DNA of 36,479 nucleotides from JAGXTF01 sp038317095 (GTDB lineage Bacteria; Bacteroidota; Bacteroidia; NS11-12g; UBA955), in the NCBI GenBank assembly GCA_038317095.1, contig JBBQBB010000034.1, forward strand, positions 1 to 36,479. The letters are read 5' to 3'. The translations under genes and the position numbers were made by a program. Position 1 is the stretch's first letter, and each line of letters starts with the position of its first letter. A model generated the notes under the pieces. That model was not told the origin of the DNA, did no database searches, and was given only the letters and a program-made list of their open reading frames with translations. Below, piece by piece: positions 7,954 through 16,311 of the stretch.

Positions 7954-10548
7954 TCATTTCAAATCTGTCTTGAAAAAATCCACATAGCTGTTTATTCGAT
8001 TGTTAACGACCAATAAACTGTAATTTGTTTTTGAAATCCATGCCATTTCATATTCGAATAAGCCTTTGGATGAGAAAAAATCGGGCTTAGAGATTACATA
8101 TTTTAAATACTCTTGCGTGGCTAATGGTTTGGAAAAGTTGGCAACAGTAAGATATACAGATTCTCCAAATGCCCGTACAGTGCTCACTTCTAAGTTTTCG
8201 AATACAAAATTTGTTTTATTAAAGTCGTTTAAACCGGCTCTTAGTAAGTTGCTATTTGCGCCTTTTCTATAACTAAGAATAAAATAAAGTTCTTCGTTTC
8301 CGTCCCATTTCTTCCATAAACCAGTTGGGGCTGACGCGTTTAGTGAATCTGCAACTAGGGTTGTATCTGCAGCGGGAGGGTGTAAAATTCTTTCGTAAGC
8401 ATCTATAGTGGCTTTTGCCCGCACAGCAATTTCAGTACCTGCATAATCCGACACTACTTGTTGCAAAGCACCCATGCCTTTTGCCGTTTCTCCTTTTTTA
8501 ATCAAGCAGAGTGCAAAAACATAATCAAACCTTGCTTGCAATGTGTTTCCAGCATATTTTTCGTCCGCTACTTGTTTTATTTTTATGGCTTCATCGTATT
8601 TTTCAGCGAGATAAGCATTGTACATATCGGTATACAAATTTTCAATTTCTTTTCTGGCTACCCCAGGTCCATTTTTGTCGGGTTCGGCTTTTGCATTGGG
8701 GTCTTTTAAAAGTCTAAGGTAGAAACTTTCGGGATGTTTATCTTCCAATTTGGCTTTATAACTTTCATATCCTGCTTCATCTCCAAGGGTTTTGCTAAGT
8801 TTAGCCAATTCGTACAAAGCTTGAGCCTCATAAGCCGTATTGGGATACCTTTTTAACAGCACCTGATACATATTCACAGCATCTTTAGGTGCGCCTAAAC
8901 TATTTTGATAGACTCCAGCGGCTGCAAACAGGGCATCCTCTATCATTTTTTCGGCTGCTTTTTGGGTTTCTTTGGTAAGCGGAATGTCTTTGTAATATTT
9001 TTTTCTATTTTCAGGAGTATTGGCGGGCAAGGTATCTACATTTTGTGCTGAATCATTTCCATTTGCGTCGCTGCCAGTTTCGGCAACAGTGCTTTTTTTG
9101 GCGTTGATGCGCCAAAAATCTCTATTTGTGCGTGTTCCCCATTGTTTTTGAAAATCTTGGATGCCCCTAGTTCGGTTGTTAACGTTGTAAAAAGGAAAAC
9201 TACTGGGTGTTAGAGACCCATTGGCCGCCGGGTCAAATCCTGGATTTGATGGTAGGACAGGGGTTTGTGGTTTGTTTTTAATGACCAAAGCCTGTTTTTT
9301 CTCGTATTCTATAATTCGATCTATTGTTTTTTCGCGCAAAATCGGATCTTTGGCTAATCTGAGCAGGCTATCCTGACGCTTTACGATTAAAAGATTCTTT
9401 AACAAATCGCCCAAAATGGCACTTCGTTTCGCAATGGTTTCATAATCAGGGTGCTTTTCATCCACCAGATTGTTGGCGCTGTCGTAATATAGACCTGCTC
9501 TTTCATAGTCTTTATTTTCAAAAAAGTAATCTCCAAGGGTTAAATAGGTGGTGGTAGATTGAACTTTATCTGAGGCTCCGGTGCGCAGCGATTGGTTAAA
9601 ATAGCCCAAAGCTTTGATGTTGTTTTCGCCTCGCAATTCGTTTAAGCCCAGCCTGTAATAGATTTGACTGTAATAATCTATGTTTTTATCATCTTGCAAC
9701 ATTCGTTTAAGAATCCTGTTAGATTTTAAATAATTCTGTTGTTGATAGGTAAGTATTTCAACCCGATTTATCTCGGCATTAAAAGCCATTTCATAGGGTG
9801 GATTCATGCGTTTTACTTTGGCATAATGTGTATTGGCTTTGTCCCATTCCTTAATTCTCTGGTAAGACTGTGCTAAGGCATAATGCATTCTATATCTATC
9901 TAGTTTGCCCTTGATCCCTTTTAAACTCAATTCTAAAAATTCGACAGCTTGGCTGGGTTTATTGTTTCGCAAATAAATTGCACCCAATGATTTGTTAAGT
10001 TCTGGCAATAATTTTTTGGGGAAATTGGCATCATTTTTTAGGGAAACGGCTAAATTCTCGGCTTCGGAAAGTTTTCCTTTGGCATATAAACATCTAAAAA
10101 TCCATAAACGCGCAGAAAAAACAACCGTAGGGTCTTTAAAATTCGAGTTTACATATTCAAAAATATCTGCAGCTGCTATAAAATCACCTTTTAAAAAATA
10201 CGATTTAGCCATAAGCAAGTAGCAATCATCGATCCATTTACTTTTTGGGTGTTTGTCAATTATGGTGCTAAGCTGTTTAATTACAGCATCCATAGTGGCT
10301 TGGTTTCCCTTTAGGGTTTCAGCGCTGCCATAATTGTATAATTCTATAAAACTTCTATAATCATCCACATAACCTTCACGCATAGTAAGTTCAGTGTTAA
10401 GCCAGGTTTGCTCAGCATTAAAATAACTGTTGTAATGGGCGCGGGTATTGTGCCAAGTTCTTGCCAGCCAAGAGTCGCTGTTTTTACAAGCTAGCGAAAG
10501 CAAAACTATGAATATTGTGGGTAAAAAATTGCGGCGATGAAGAAGCAT
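7954..10548 (-). CDS. sprE: SprE/PorW-type TPR lipoprotein of the type IX secretion system
   Basis: The 864 residues begin at ATG 10548. A signal peptide ends at LSLAC, giving a lipid-modified Cys21 (the lipobox is a relaxed one). Next comes the family-typical segment ARTWHNTRAHYNSYFNAEQT. Residues about 100-380 and 540-720 are helical TPR repeats (ALAQSYQRIKEWDKANTHYA; ALYELAKLSKTLGDEA), separated by a Pro/Asn/Ser-rich stretch at about 440-520. The size and plan match SprE of Flavobacterium johnsoniae and PorW of Porphyromonas, outer-membrane lipoproteins needed for T9SS secretion and gliding. Three T9SS cargos in the same window fit this. It heads the minus-strand block with the PBP. The assignment is by family resemblance, and a different TPR lipoprotein is possible but less likely. 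Confidence 0.82.
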   Translation of the reverse strand: MLLHRRNFLPTIFIVLLSLACKNSDSWLARTWHNTRAHYNSYFNAEQTWLNTELTMREGYVDDYRSFIELYNYGSAETLKGNQATMDAVIKQLSTIIDKHPKSKWIDDCYLLMAKSYFLKGDFIAAADIFEYVNSNFKDPTVVFSARLWIFRCLYAKGKLSEAENLAVSLKNDANFPKKLLPELNKSLGAIYLRNNKPSQAVEFLELSLKGIKGKLDRYRMHYALAQSYQRIKEWDKANTHYAKVKRMNPPYEMAFNAEINRVEILTYQQQNYLKSNRILKRMLQDDKNIDYYSQIYYRLGLNELRGENNIKALGYFNQSLRTGASDKVQSTTTYLTLGDYFFENKDYERAGLYYDSANNLVDEKHPDYETIAKRSAILGDLLKNLLIVKRQDSLLRLAKDPILREKTIDRIIEYEKKQALVIKNKPQTPVLPSNPGFDPAANGSLTPSSFPFYNVNNRTRGIQDFQKQWGTRTNRDFWRINAKKSTVAETGSDANGNDSAQNVDTLPANTPENRKKYYKDIPLTKETQKAAEKMIEDALFAAAGVYQNSLGAPKDAVNMYQVLLKRYPNTAYEAQALYELAKLSKTLGDEAGYESYKAKLEDKHPESFYLRLLKDPNAKAEPDKNGPGVARKEIENLYTDMYNAYLAEKYDEAIKIKQVADEKYAGNTLQARFDYVFALCLIKKGETAKGMGALQQVVSDYAGTEIAVRAKATIDAYERILHPPAADTTLVADSLNASAPTGLWKKWDGNEELYFILSYRKGANSNLLRAGLNDFNKTNFVFENLEVSTVRAFGESVYLTVANFSKPLATQEYLKYVISKPDFFSSKGLFEYEMAWISKTNYSLLVVNNRINSYVDFFKTDLK

Positions 10549-10608
10549 TCCTGATTTGTTAGTTAAAAACGGTATTTTCGTATTTTTATTTCTTAAAAAA
10601 TTAAATCT

Positions 10609-10983
10609 ATGTCAACAAGGCGCAAAATTATTGCCAAATTGAAGAATAAGTACAGATTGGTACTAATAAATGATTCTTCATTCGCAGAAACTTTTTCTAT
10701 AAGGCTCACTCCATTCAACGTGGGTATGCTTTTCAGTACATTTTTTGTTATTTTTACGGTTATAATATTTTTACTGATTGCCTACACACCTATGCGACAA
10801 ATGGTACCTGGTTATGGAAAAGCGTCGGACAATGTGGCTTGGATGGACCTCAATCAAAAAGTGGAGGATTTACAAAGAAATTTTGAAAATCGGTCTATGA
10901 AGGAGAAAGCCTTGAACCAAATACTTACTGAAAAAGAATTTTTGTTGGACACTACCTCATCGAAAAAGCCATCTAACCGATGA
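10609..10983 (+). CDS. Membrane-anchored stub: N-terminal region of an M23-type peptidase without the peptidase domain
   Basis: This is 124 residues with ATG at 10609. The start (AKLKNKYRLVLINDSSFAET, then FSIRLTPFNV) and the membrane segment followed by AYTPMRQMVPGYG match, from memory, the cytosolic lead, membrane helix (residues ~42-62) and linker of Bacteroidota M23 family endopeptidases. Those proteins continue through a coiled coil to a ~100-residue LytM domain with HxxxD and HxH motifs. Here a short coiled coil (WMDLNQKVEDLQRNFENRSM) ends at TGA 10981-10983, and no peptidase remnant exists in the 87 bases before bactofilin. It is either a truncated gene or a reduced bactofilin partner. 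A TATTTTCG -7-like box lies at 10573-10580. Confidence 0.7.
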   Translation: MSTRRKIIAKLKNKYRLVLINDSSFAETFSIRLTPFNVGMLFSTFFVIFTVIIFLLIAYTPMRQMVPGYGKASDNVAWMDLNQKVEDLQRNFENRSMKEKALNQILTEKEFLLDTTSSKKPSNR

Positions 10984-11055
10984 ATTAATCGTTTTAAATA
11001 AAAATACTTGGGTATGAGTTAGTCACAAATTATGCACATAATTACTTTTTTTGCT

Positions 11056-11063
11056 TAATTTTG
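11056..11063 (+). promoter_or_regulatory. Candidate -7 element for the bactofilin-ATP synthase operon
   Basis: TAATTTTG fits TAnnTTTG exactly and lies only seven bases before the bactofilin ATG at 11071, which would give an almost leaderless mRNA. No good TTG is seen at the -33 distance, so support rests on the -7 box and position. Confidence 0.4.
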
Positions 11064-11070
11064 TGGCAAT

Positions 11071-11493
11071 ATGTTTTCAGGCGGAAGTAAGAATAAGAAA
11101 GAAACATCTGTAACCAACAATATACTTAATATTATAGGAACGGGCACCAAAGTAACTGGAGACCTAGTTTCGGATGGAGATATAAGGGTAGATGGCATTA
11201 TAGACGGCCATGTTACAGTGAAACAACGCTTGGTATTAGGCGAAAGCGGATTCATTAAGGGCGATATTGAAGCCCTAGATGCAATTGTTGCAGGTAGTTT
11301 ACAAGGCAATTTAAAGGTAGAGCAAATGCTTATTTTAAGGCCATCTGCCAGAATTGATGGAGATATAACTACAGATAAAATTGTGATTGAGAGTGGCGCC
11401 CAGTTTAACGGTAGGTGCAATATGAACATGCAATTAAGCGCATCCTCTCAAAAAACCATTGGCAACCATGCAATCAAAGCCAAAGCCGAATAA
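11071..11493 (+). CDS. Bactofilin (polymer-forming cytoskeletal protein)
   Basis: The 140 residues carry the single bactofilin (DUF583) beta-helix: NIIGTGTKVTGDLVSDGDIR, VDGIIDGHVTVKQRLVLGES, KGDIEALDAIVAGSLQGNL, and RIDGDITTDKIVIESGAQFN. The short charged N-terminal (GGSKNKKETS) and C-terminal tails are normal for the family. Bactofilins form nucleotide-independent filaments at the membrane that often place M23 peptidases or other wall enzymes. The upstream neighbour is an M23-type anchor stub, so the pairing is seen here in reduced form. Its 3' end overlaps the start of atpZ by 26 bases, so it is very likely the first gene of the ATP synthase transcript. Confidence 0.93.
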   Translation: MFSGGSKNKKETSVTNNILNIIGTGTKVTGDLVSDGDIRVDGIIDGHVTVKQRLVLGESGFIKGDIEALDAIVAGSLQGNLKVEQMLILRPSARIDGDITTDKIVIESGAQFNGRCNMNMQLSASSQKTIGNHAIKAKAE

Positions 11494-11674
11494 TCCCCGC
11501 AGTTTTTATCAATATGCAGGAATGGGCTTTCAAATTCTTGCTACCATTGGGATATTCTCTGTTTTAGGAATATTTGCGGACAAGCAAATAGGATTAAAAA
11601 TCCCAATATTTACGATTGTTCTAAGTCTTGCTGGAGTAATTTTAGCCATGTATTCCATTATTAGAAAATTGTAG
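11468..11674 (+). CDS. atpZ: AtpZ/AtpI-family ATP synthase accessory membrane protein
   Basis: This is 68 residues with ATG 11468; an in-frame TTG at 11459 would add three. It has two membrane helices (about residues 15-35 and 45-65), with the family pattern YAGMGFQILATIGIFSVLG, then IFADKQIGLKIPIFTIVLSL, and AGVILAMYSIIRKL. This is the AtpZ-like family (PF09527), usually encoded just before atpB and thought to help c-ring assembly or Mg2+ supply. It starts inside the bactofilin gene (26-base overlap), which points to coupled translation. Confidence 0.85.
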   Translation: MQSKPKPNNPRSFYQYAGMGFQILATIGIFSVLGIFADKQIGLKIPIFTIVLSLAGVILAMYSIIRKL

Positions 11675-11711
11675 CTTCCAATACTTTATTGTTCTTTTGC
11701 GGTGAAATAGA

Positions 11712-12107
11712 ATGGTACAATATCTCTATAAATTATTGGCAACCACGGCTACACTTGCTATTATAACGGTAGGGGTAGGTTTTGCAACCAAATATGCTTT
11801 TCCCGATTTGGTATGGGGCGGATTGATCTTTTTAGCGTGTTTAACGGCCCTTATACATCTTTTTATTTTCGGACAAAAAGCCACACCGAATGGGTCAATT
11901 CGTCGTTTGATGGTGGGAAGTATGGTGCGCATGTTTTTGGGAATTGTATTTCTATTAATTTCGCTTTTGAATATAAAACCCGTGAATCTTTTTTTCGTAG
12001 TTTCATATTGTTTATATTTTTGTGTGTTTATGGTGTTTGAAATTTGGGAAATGCGTACTAACTTGCGCCCCGATTCAAAACCAAGGTCTAAAAACGAAAA
12101 TGCCTGA
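11712..12107 (+). CDS. AtpI-like four-helix membrane protein of the ATP synthase cluster
   Basis: This is 131 residues with ATG 11712. Four hydrophobic segments are visible (about residues 6-27, 33-52, 67-87 and 92-110), followed by a charged tail (LRPDSKPRSKNENA). Sequence identity to known AtpI is low to the eye. The call rests on size, helix count and place: between atpZ and atpB, where Bacteroidota usually have such a protein. Its end overlaps the atpB start within ATGCCTGA (12100-12107), which suggests translational coupling. Confidence 0.7.
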   Translation: MVQYLYKLLATTATLAIITVGVGFATKYAFPDLVWGGLIFLACLTALIHLFIFGQKATPNGSIRRLMVGSMVRMFLGIVFLLISLLNIKPVNLFFVVSYCLYFCVFMVFEIWEMRTNLRPDSKPRSKNENA

Positions 12108-13260
12108 TTTTACAAGCACTTCAGCTATCAAAACCAAATTAAAATTTATTTTATTATTGGCTTTTTGCGCTTTTTTCGGTCACTCTGCTGTGGCTAACCA
12201 CGAAGAAGCAACCCATTCCGATACCACAAAACATGAATCTTCAGTTGCCAATATAGGTGGTTCTAAATCTCATGAAGGCGCAGAAAAACCAATTGGCGAC
12301 CAAATTAGCAATATGATTTTAGGTCACATAGGAGACAACCACGATTGGGATGCCTTTGGACACCATATTATATTGCCATTGCCTGTTATTCTTTATACCA
12401 AAAGCAAAGGGCTTGAATTTTTTATGTCATCTCATTTTGAGCATGGACATGCAGAATACAAGGGTTACAAATTAATAAATTCTGGGGCAAAAATAGTTTG
12501 GGCAGATGGAACCCATATAGAATCTATATACGATTTTAGTTTAACCAAAGTTGCGGTTACCTTATTGCTGGGTTCATTAATTATAATTCTTATTTTCTTA
12601 TCTGTAGCAAAAGCATACCGTAAAAGAGTAGGCAAGGCACCGCGTGGATTCCAAAATTTAATTGAATCTTTAATCTTGTTTATTAGAGACAGTGTTATAA
12701 AATCTTCCGTAGGCCCCCGTTATAAAGAGTTTATGCCACTTTTGCTTAGTATATTTTGGTTTATTTTTATCATAAACCTTATGGGTCAGATTCCTTTTTT
12801 TCCAGGTGGGGCAAATGCCACAGGAAACATAGCTATACCGCTGGTATTAGCCACAACTATATTTTTGTATGTTACCGTGAATGGCAATAAATCTTTTTGG
12901 AAACATATTCTGCTGCCAGATGTACCCTACGCATTGTATATTTTAATTGTGCCTATTGAAATTCTCGGATTTTTTCTTCGCCCTTTTGTATTAATGTTGC
13001 GTTTGTTTGCAAACATCACGGCGGGTCACATCATTATATTAGGATTCTTTAGTCTGATATTCATTTTTGGAAGCATGCAAACTTGGATTGGGATAGCGGT
13101 TAGCCCTGCGAGTGTTGCATTTACTATTTTCATGGGCATGTTGGAACTCTTAGTTTGCTTTTTGCAAGCATTTGTATTTACATTATTAAGTTCTTTATAT
13201 ATAGGAATGGCTATAGAGGATCATGGACATCACAAACCCGAAAAGGCGCATACGCACTAA
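12100..13260 (+). CDS. atpB: ATP synthase F0 subunit a
   Basis: This is 386 residues from ATG 12100; an upstream in-frame start at 12022 lies wholly inside the previous gene and gives no family sequence. The F0 a-subunit core (about residues 150-370) has the conserved proton-channel helix RPFVLMLRLFANITAGHIII with the essential arginine, and a late helix ending LQAFVFTLLSSLYIGMAIED. It has a long N-terminal extension: a signal-like segment (KLKFILLLAFCAFFGHSAVA) followed by ~100 His-rich, probably periplasmic residues, as is common in this phylum. A His-rich tail (HGHHKPEKAHTH) closes the protein. The gene is in the F1F0 operon, 41 bases before atpE. Confidence 0.96.
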   Translation: MPDFTSTSAIKTKLKFILLLAFCAFFGHSAVANHEEATHSDTTKHESSVANIGGSKSHEGAEKPIGDQISNMILGHIGDNHDWDAFGHHIILPLPVILYTKSKGLEFFMSSHFEHGHAEYKGYKLINSGAKIVWADGTHIESIYDFSLTKVAVTLLLGSLIIILIFLSVAKAYRKRVGKAPRGFQNLIESLILFIRDSVIKSSVGPRYKEFMPLLLSIFWFIFIINLMGQIPFFPGGANATGNIAIPLVLATTIFLYVTVNGNKSFWKHILLPDVPYALYILIVPIEILGFFLRPFVLMLRLFANITAGHIIILGFFSLIFIFGSMQTWIGIAVSPASVAFTIFMGMLELLVCFLQAFVFTLLSSLYIGMAIEDHGHHKPEKAHTH

Positions 13261-13301
13261 AACAAAAAAACACTAATTCAACAAAAAATAAAACAATTAC
13301 T

Positions 13302-13571
13302 ATGAGTTTAATGAACACTCTCCTACAAAGTGCAGACGTAGATGCTGCAAAAGCTATGTACAGTAAAATGGGTGCCGCTATCGGTGCGGGTCTAGCAGCT
13401 ATTGGTGCTGGTATTGGTATCGGTCGTATCGGTGGCTCTGCCATGGAAAGTATCGCACGTCAGCCTGAGGCTTTGGGCGACATTCGTTCAAACATGATCG
13501 TTGCTGCTGCCCTTGTAGAAGGCGCGGTATTCTTCGCAATCGTTGTTTGTCTGTTGATCCTTTTCGTTTAA
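13302..13571 (+). CDS. atpE: ATP synthase F0 subunit c
   Basis: This is 89 residues from ATG 13302; the frame runs further upstream but overlaps atpB. Two membrane helices flank the polar loop ARQPEALGDIRSN. The ion-binding glutamate lies in AAALVEGAVFF. Helix 1 (AGIGIGRIGGSAMESIARQP) has Ile where Na+-binding c subunits carry Gln, and the glutamate is followed by Gly, so proton coupling is inferred. Codon use is richer in GC and in favoured codons than in the neighbours, fitting a highly expressed, multi-copy subunit. A hairpin follows the stop. Confidence 0.97.
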   Translation: MSLMNTLLQSADVDAAKAMYSKMGAAIGAGLAAIGAGIGIGRIGGSAMESIARQPEALGDIRSNMIVAAALVEGAVFFAIVVCLLILFV

Positions 13572-13582
13572 CAAAAATAATG

Positions 13583-13617
13583 AGGATACTCTTGTTTTAA
13601 CAGGAGTATCCTTTTAT
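13583..13617 (+). terminator. Terminator-like hairpin between atpE and atpF (probable attenuator)
   Basis: AGGATACTC (13583-13591) pairs with GAGTATCCT (13604-13612) around a 12-base loop and is followed by TTTATT. It starts 12 bases after the atpE stop, within the operon. A leaky terminator or 3'-end stabiliser here would give more atpE than downstream message, which fits the c-ring copy number. Function is inferred. Confidence 0.6.
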
Positions 13618-13635
13618 TAAAAAAAAAGTAAAAAA

Positions 13636-14163
13636 ATGATTATACTTGAATTACCGGCATTGGTAAACCCCGAACTGGGTCTGATATTTTGGATGACACT
13701 GTCATTTTTGGCAGTATTGTTCATTCTAAAGAAATTCGCGTGGAAGCCCATCATGAAATCGCTTCAGGATAGGGAAGATACGATTGAATCTTCATTGCAA
13801 CAAGCAGAAAATGCAAGGGCAGAGATGGCAAAACTTACCAGCCAAAACGAGCAATTGCTTGCTGAAGCAAGGAATGAAAGGGACAAAATTTTGAAAGAAG
13901 CACGTGACATGAAGGACAAAATTGTTGGTGATGCCAAATCGGCTGCCGATGAAGAGGCTAAGAAGCTGATACATCGTGCAACCGAAGAAATAAACAAGCA
14001 AAAAAATTCAGCAATAGAAGAGTTGCGGAAGGAAGTTGCGGGTTATTCCATAGCCATCGCTGAAAAATTGTTATCGAAAGAATTGGAAAACAAAGAAGCT
14101 CAGAAGAGTTTAATTGCCGATCAATTGAGTCAATTAACCAAATCACAATCATCAGCAAGCTAA
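13636..14163 (+). CDS. atpF: ATP synthase F0 subunit b
   Basis: The 175 residues show one N-terminal membrane helix (about residues 10-30: LGLIFWMTLSFLAVLFILKK) followed by FAWKPIMKSLQDRED, the family signature. A long charged coiled coil then runs to the C-terminus (AENARAEMAKLTSQNEQLLA and on). It is the peripheral stalk that holds F1 against the a subunit; the C-terminal part binds delta. ATG 13636 is 64 bases after atpE, past the hairpin. The gap to atpH is six bases. Confidence 0.96.
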   Translation: MIILELPALVNPELGLIFWMTLSFLAVLFILKKFAWKPIMKSLQDREDTIESSLQQAENARAEMAKLTSQNEQLLAEARNERDKILKEARDMKDKIVGDAKSAADEEAKKLIHRATEEINKQKNSAIEELRKEVAGYSIAIAEKLLSKELENKEAQKSLIADQLSQLTKSQSSAS

Positions 14164-14169
14164 GTAACG

Positions 14170-14709
14170 ATGTCAGAAACTAGAATTGCTTCCCGCTATG
14201 CCCAATCGCTTTACGACGCAGTAAGTGCGCAAAAAAACTTAGATGCTGTAGTTGCGGACGTACGCAATTTAAACACCATTGTTACTGAAAGCAGAGAGTT
14301 TAATCAGTTTTTGCAAAGCCCATTAATTGCCAAAGACACTAAAACCCAGGTTTTTTCTAAATTGTTTTCAACGTATCAAAAAGATACCTTGAATTTGTTT
14401 TTATTAATGACCCGCAAGAATAGGGAATCGTTTATTGGAAATATGGGACTTCAATTTATGGCTTTGTACAATAAAAGTCATGGAATTACAGAAGCCACTG
14501 TAACTACTGCCAATGAATTGACGGATGATAGTATTGCGAAAATAGAGCAATTTATTAAGCATAGCACAGGTGCAAAATCTGTAAATATCCATACCAAAAT
14601 AGATCCATCGTTGATAGGGGGTATTACCATCATGTTTGATGGCAAAATATACGATAGTAGTATTTCGAGTCAGATTAAAAAAATTAAAAAAGAACTTAAA
14701 ATAGCATAA
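14170..14709 (+). CDS. atpH: ATP synthase F1 subunit delta
   Basis: The 179 residues match the OSCP/delta family: N-terminal helical bundle starting RIASRYAQSLYDAV, a middle NLFLLMTRKNRE segment, and a C-terminal domain with VNIHTKIDPSLIGGITIMFD followed by GKIYDSSISSQIKKIKKEL. It joins the b stalk to the top of the alpha3beta3 head. Length and order within the operon are normal, with seven bases to atpA. Confidence 0.96.
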   Translation: MSETRIASRYAQSLYDAVSAQKNLDAVVADVRNLNTIVTESREFNQFLQSPLIAKDTKTQVFSKLFSTYQKDTLNLFLLMTRKNRESFIGNMGLQFMALYNKSHGITEATVTTANELTDDSIAKIEQFIKHSTGAKSVNIHTKIDPSLIGGITIMFDGKIYDSSISSQIKKIKKELKIA

Positions 14710-14716
14710 TAATAAT

Positions 14717-16297
14717 ATGTCACAAATAAGGCCAGATGAGGTTTCATCCATTCTGAAAGAACAAATATCAGGTTTTAGCGCAGAAGCTAGCTTGGAAGAA
14801 GTAGGTACCGTGCTACAAGTGGGCGATGGTATTGCTCGAATTTATGGACTTTTCGGAGTTCAAAGTGGTGAATTGATAGAATTTGAAAACGGAATACGCG
14901 CAGTTGTACTGAATCTTGAAGAAGACAATGTCGGTGCTGTATTGATGGGCAACAGTTCTGAAATTAAAGAAGGCGACAAAGTAAAAAGAACCGGTAAAAT
15001 TGCTTCTATCAACGTAGGGGAAAGTATGCTTGGCCGTGTTGTAAATACTTTGGGTGAACCAGTAGATGGCAAAGGACCACTTACTGGCGAGCTTATTAAT
15101 ATGCCGCTTGAAAGAAAGGCGCCAGGTGTGTTGTTTCGCGAACCTGTAAAAGAACCCTTGCAAACGGGTATTAAAGCCATAGATGCTATGATTCCTATAG
15201 GCCGTGGTCAGCGTGAGTTGATTATTGGTGATCGCCAAACTGGTAAAACAGCCATTGCCATTGATACCATTATCAATCAAAAGGAATTTTACGAAAAAGG
15301 CAAACCCGTATATTGTATATATGTAGCCTGTGGTCAAAAAGAATCTACTGTAAAATTGGTTGTAAAAGCACTGGAAGATAACGGAGCTATGCCTTATACT
15401 GTGGTTGTTTCTGCGCCAGCATCTGCGGCAGCCTCTATTCAGTTCTACGCGCCTATGGCGGGTGCTGCAATTGGCGAGTTTTTCCGCGATCAAGGTTTAC
15501 CTGCATTGGTTGTTTACGACGATTTATCTAAACAGGCCGTTGCATACCGTGAAGTTTCTTTGTTGCTCCGCCGTCCGCCGGGTCGTGAAGCTTATCCAGG
15601 AGACGTATTTTATTTGCACAGCCGTTTGCTAGAAAGGGCTTGTAAGTTGAATGCCAATACAGAAATTACAAGTCAAATGAATGATTTGCCAGAAGGTTTG
15701 AAAGGCAAAGTAAAAGGTGGTGGAAGTCTGACAGCATTGCCTATTATTGAGACCCAGGCTGGTGACGTATCTGCGTATATTCCTACAAACGTAATTTCTA
15801 TTACGGATGGTCAAATATTCTTGGAAAGCAATTTATTCAACTCTGGTGTGAGGCCAGCAATTAACGTGGGTATCTCTGTAAGCCGTGTAGGTGGAAATGC
15901 ACAAATTAAGTCCATGAAAAAGGTGGCGGGTACTTTAAAATTGGACCAAGCTCAATACCGTGAACTTGAAGCGTTTGCTAAATTTGGTTCAGATTTGGAC
16001 GCCGCTACAAAATCAGTTTTGGACAAAGGAAGCCGCAACGTGGAAATATTGAAGCAGGCTCAATTTAGCCCTGTAGCTGTAGAGAAACAAACGGCAATTA
16101 TCTATTTGGGAACCACCAATGCGATGAGAAGTATACCTGTAAATAAAATTAGGGCTTTTGAAGCAGAATATTTAGAGTATTTGGAAAAAAATCACCGCAA
16201 TGTACTTGACGGCTTGGCTGCGGGTAAGTTTGACGATGAAATTACTTCAACTTTGAACGCTGCTTGCACAGAAGTTTCAAAAAATTATTCAGCCTGA
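14717..16297 (+). CDS. atpA: ATP synthase F1 subunit alpha
   Basis: This is 526 residues from ATG 14717. The Walker A loop is GDRQTGKTA at 171-179, where Gln in place of the beta-subunit residue marks the non-catalytic alpha chain. Other marks are the N-terminal beta barrel (VGDGIARIYGL), VVYDDLSKQAVAYREVSLLL, RRPPGREAYPGDVFYLHSRL, and SVSRVGGNAQ with the arginine that reaches the catalytic site. Length is normal and no lesion is seen. The catalytic beta subunit (atpD) is not in this cluster. Confidence 0.98.
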   Translation: MSQIRPDEVSSILKEQISGFSAEASLEEVGTVLQVGDGIARIYGLFGVQSGELIEFENGIRAVVLNLEEDNVGAVLMGNSSEIKEGDKVKRTGKIASINVGESMLGRVVNTLGEPVDGKGPLTGELINMPLERKAPGVLFREPVKEPLQTGIKAIDAMIPIGRGQRELIIGDRQTGKTAIAIDTIINQKEFYEKGKPVYCIYVACGQKESTVKLVVKALEDNGAMPYTVVVSAPASAAASIQFYAPMAGAAIGEFFRDQGLPALVVYDDLSKQAVAYREVSLLLRRPPGREAYPGDVFYLHSRLLERACKLNANTEITSQMNDLPEGLKGKVKGGGSLTALPIIETQAGDVSAYIPTNVISITDGQIFLESNLFNSGVRPAINVGISVSRVGGNAQIKSMKKVAGTLKLDQAQYRELEAFAKFGSDLDAATKSVLDKGSRNVEILKQAQFSPVAVEKQTAIIYLGTTNAMRSIPVNKIRAFEAEYLEYLEKNHRNVLDGLAAGKFDDEITSTLNAACTEVSKNYSA

Positions 16298-16311
16298 TCT
16301 AGCTTTTAAGC

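Noticed and set aside
12022..12099. Upstream start for atpB
   Set aside because: This part is inside the AtpI-like gene and carries no family or signal sequence; ATG 12100 overlaps the previous stop in a usual way.
13302..13571. Na+-coupled ATP synthase
   Set aside because: Subunit c lacks the helix-1 Gln and the Glu-Ser pair that form the Na+ site in known Na+ enzymes, so proton coupling is more likely.
14813..15493. Long minus-strand frame (226 codons) opposite atpA
   Set aside because: It is wholly antisense to a well-conserved gene, has biased composition, and shows no recognisable domain; it is a shadow of atpA codon structure.
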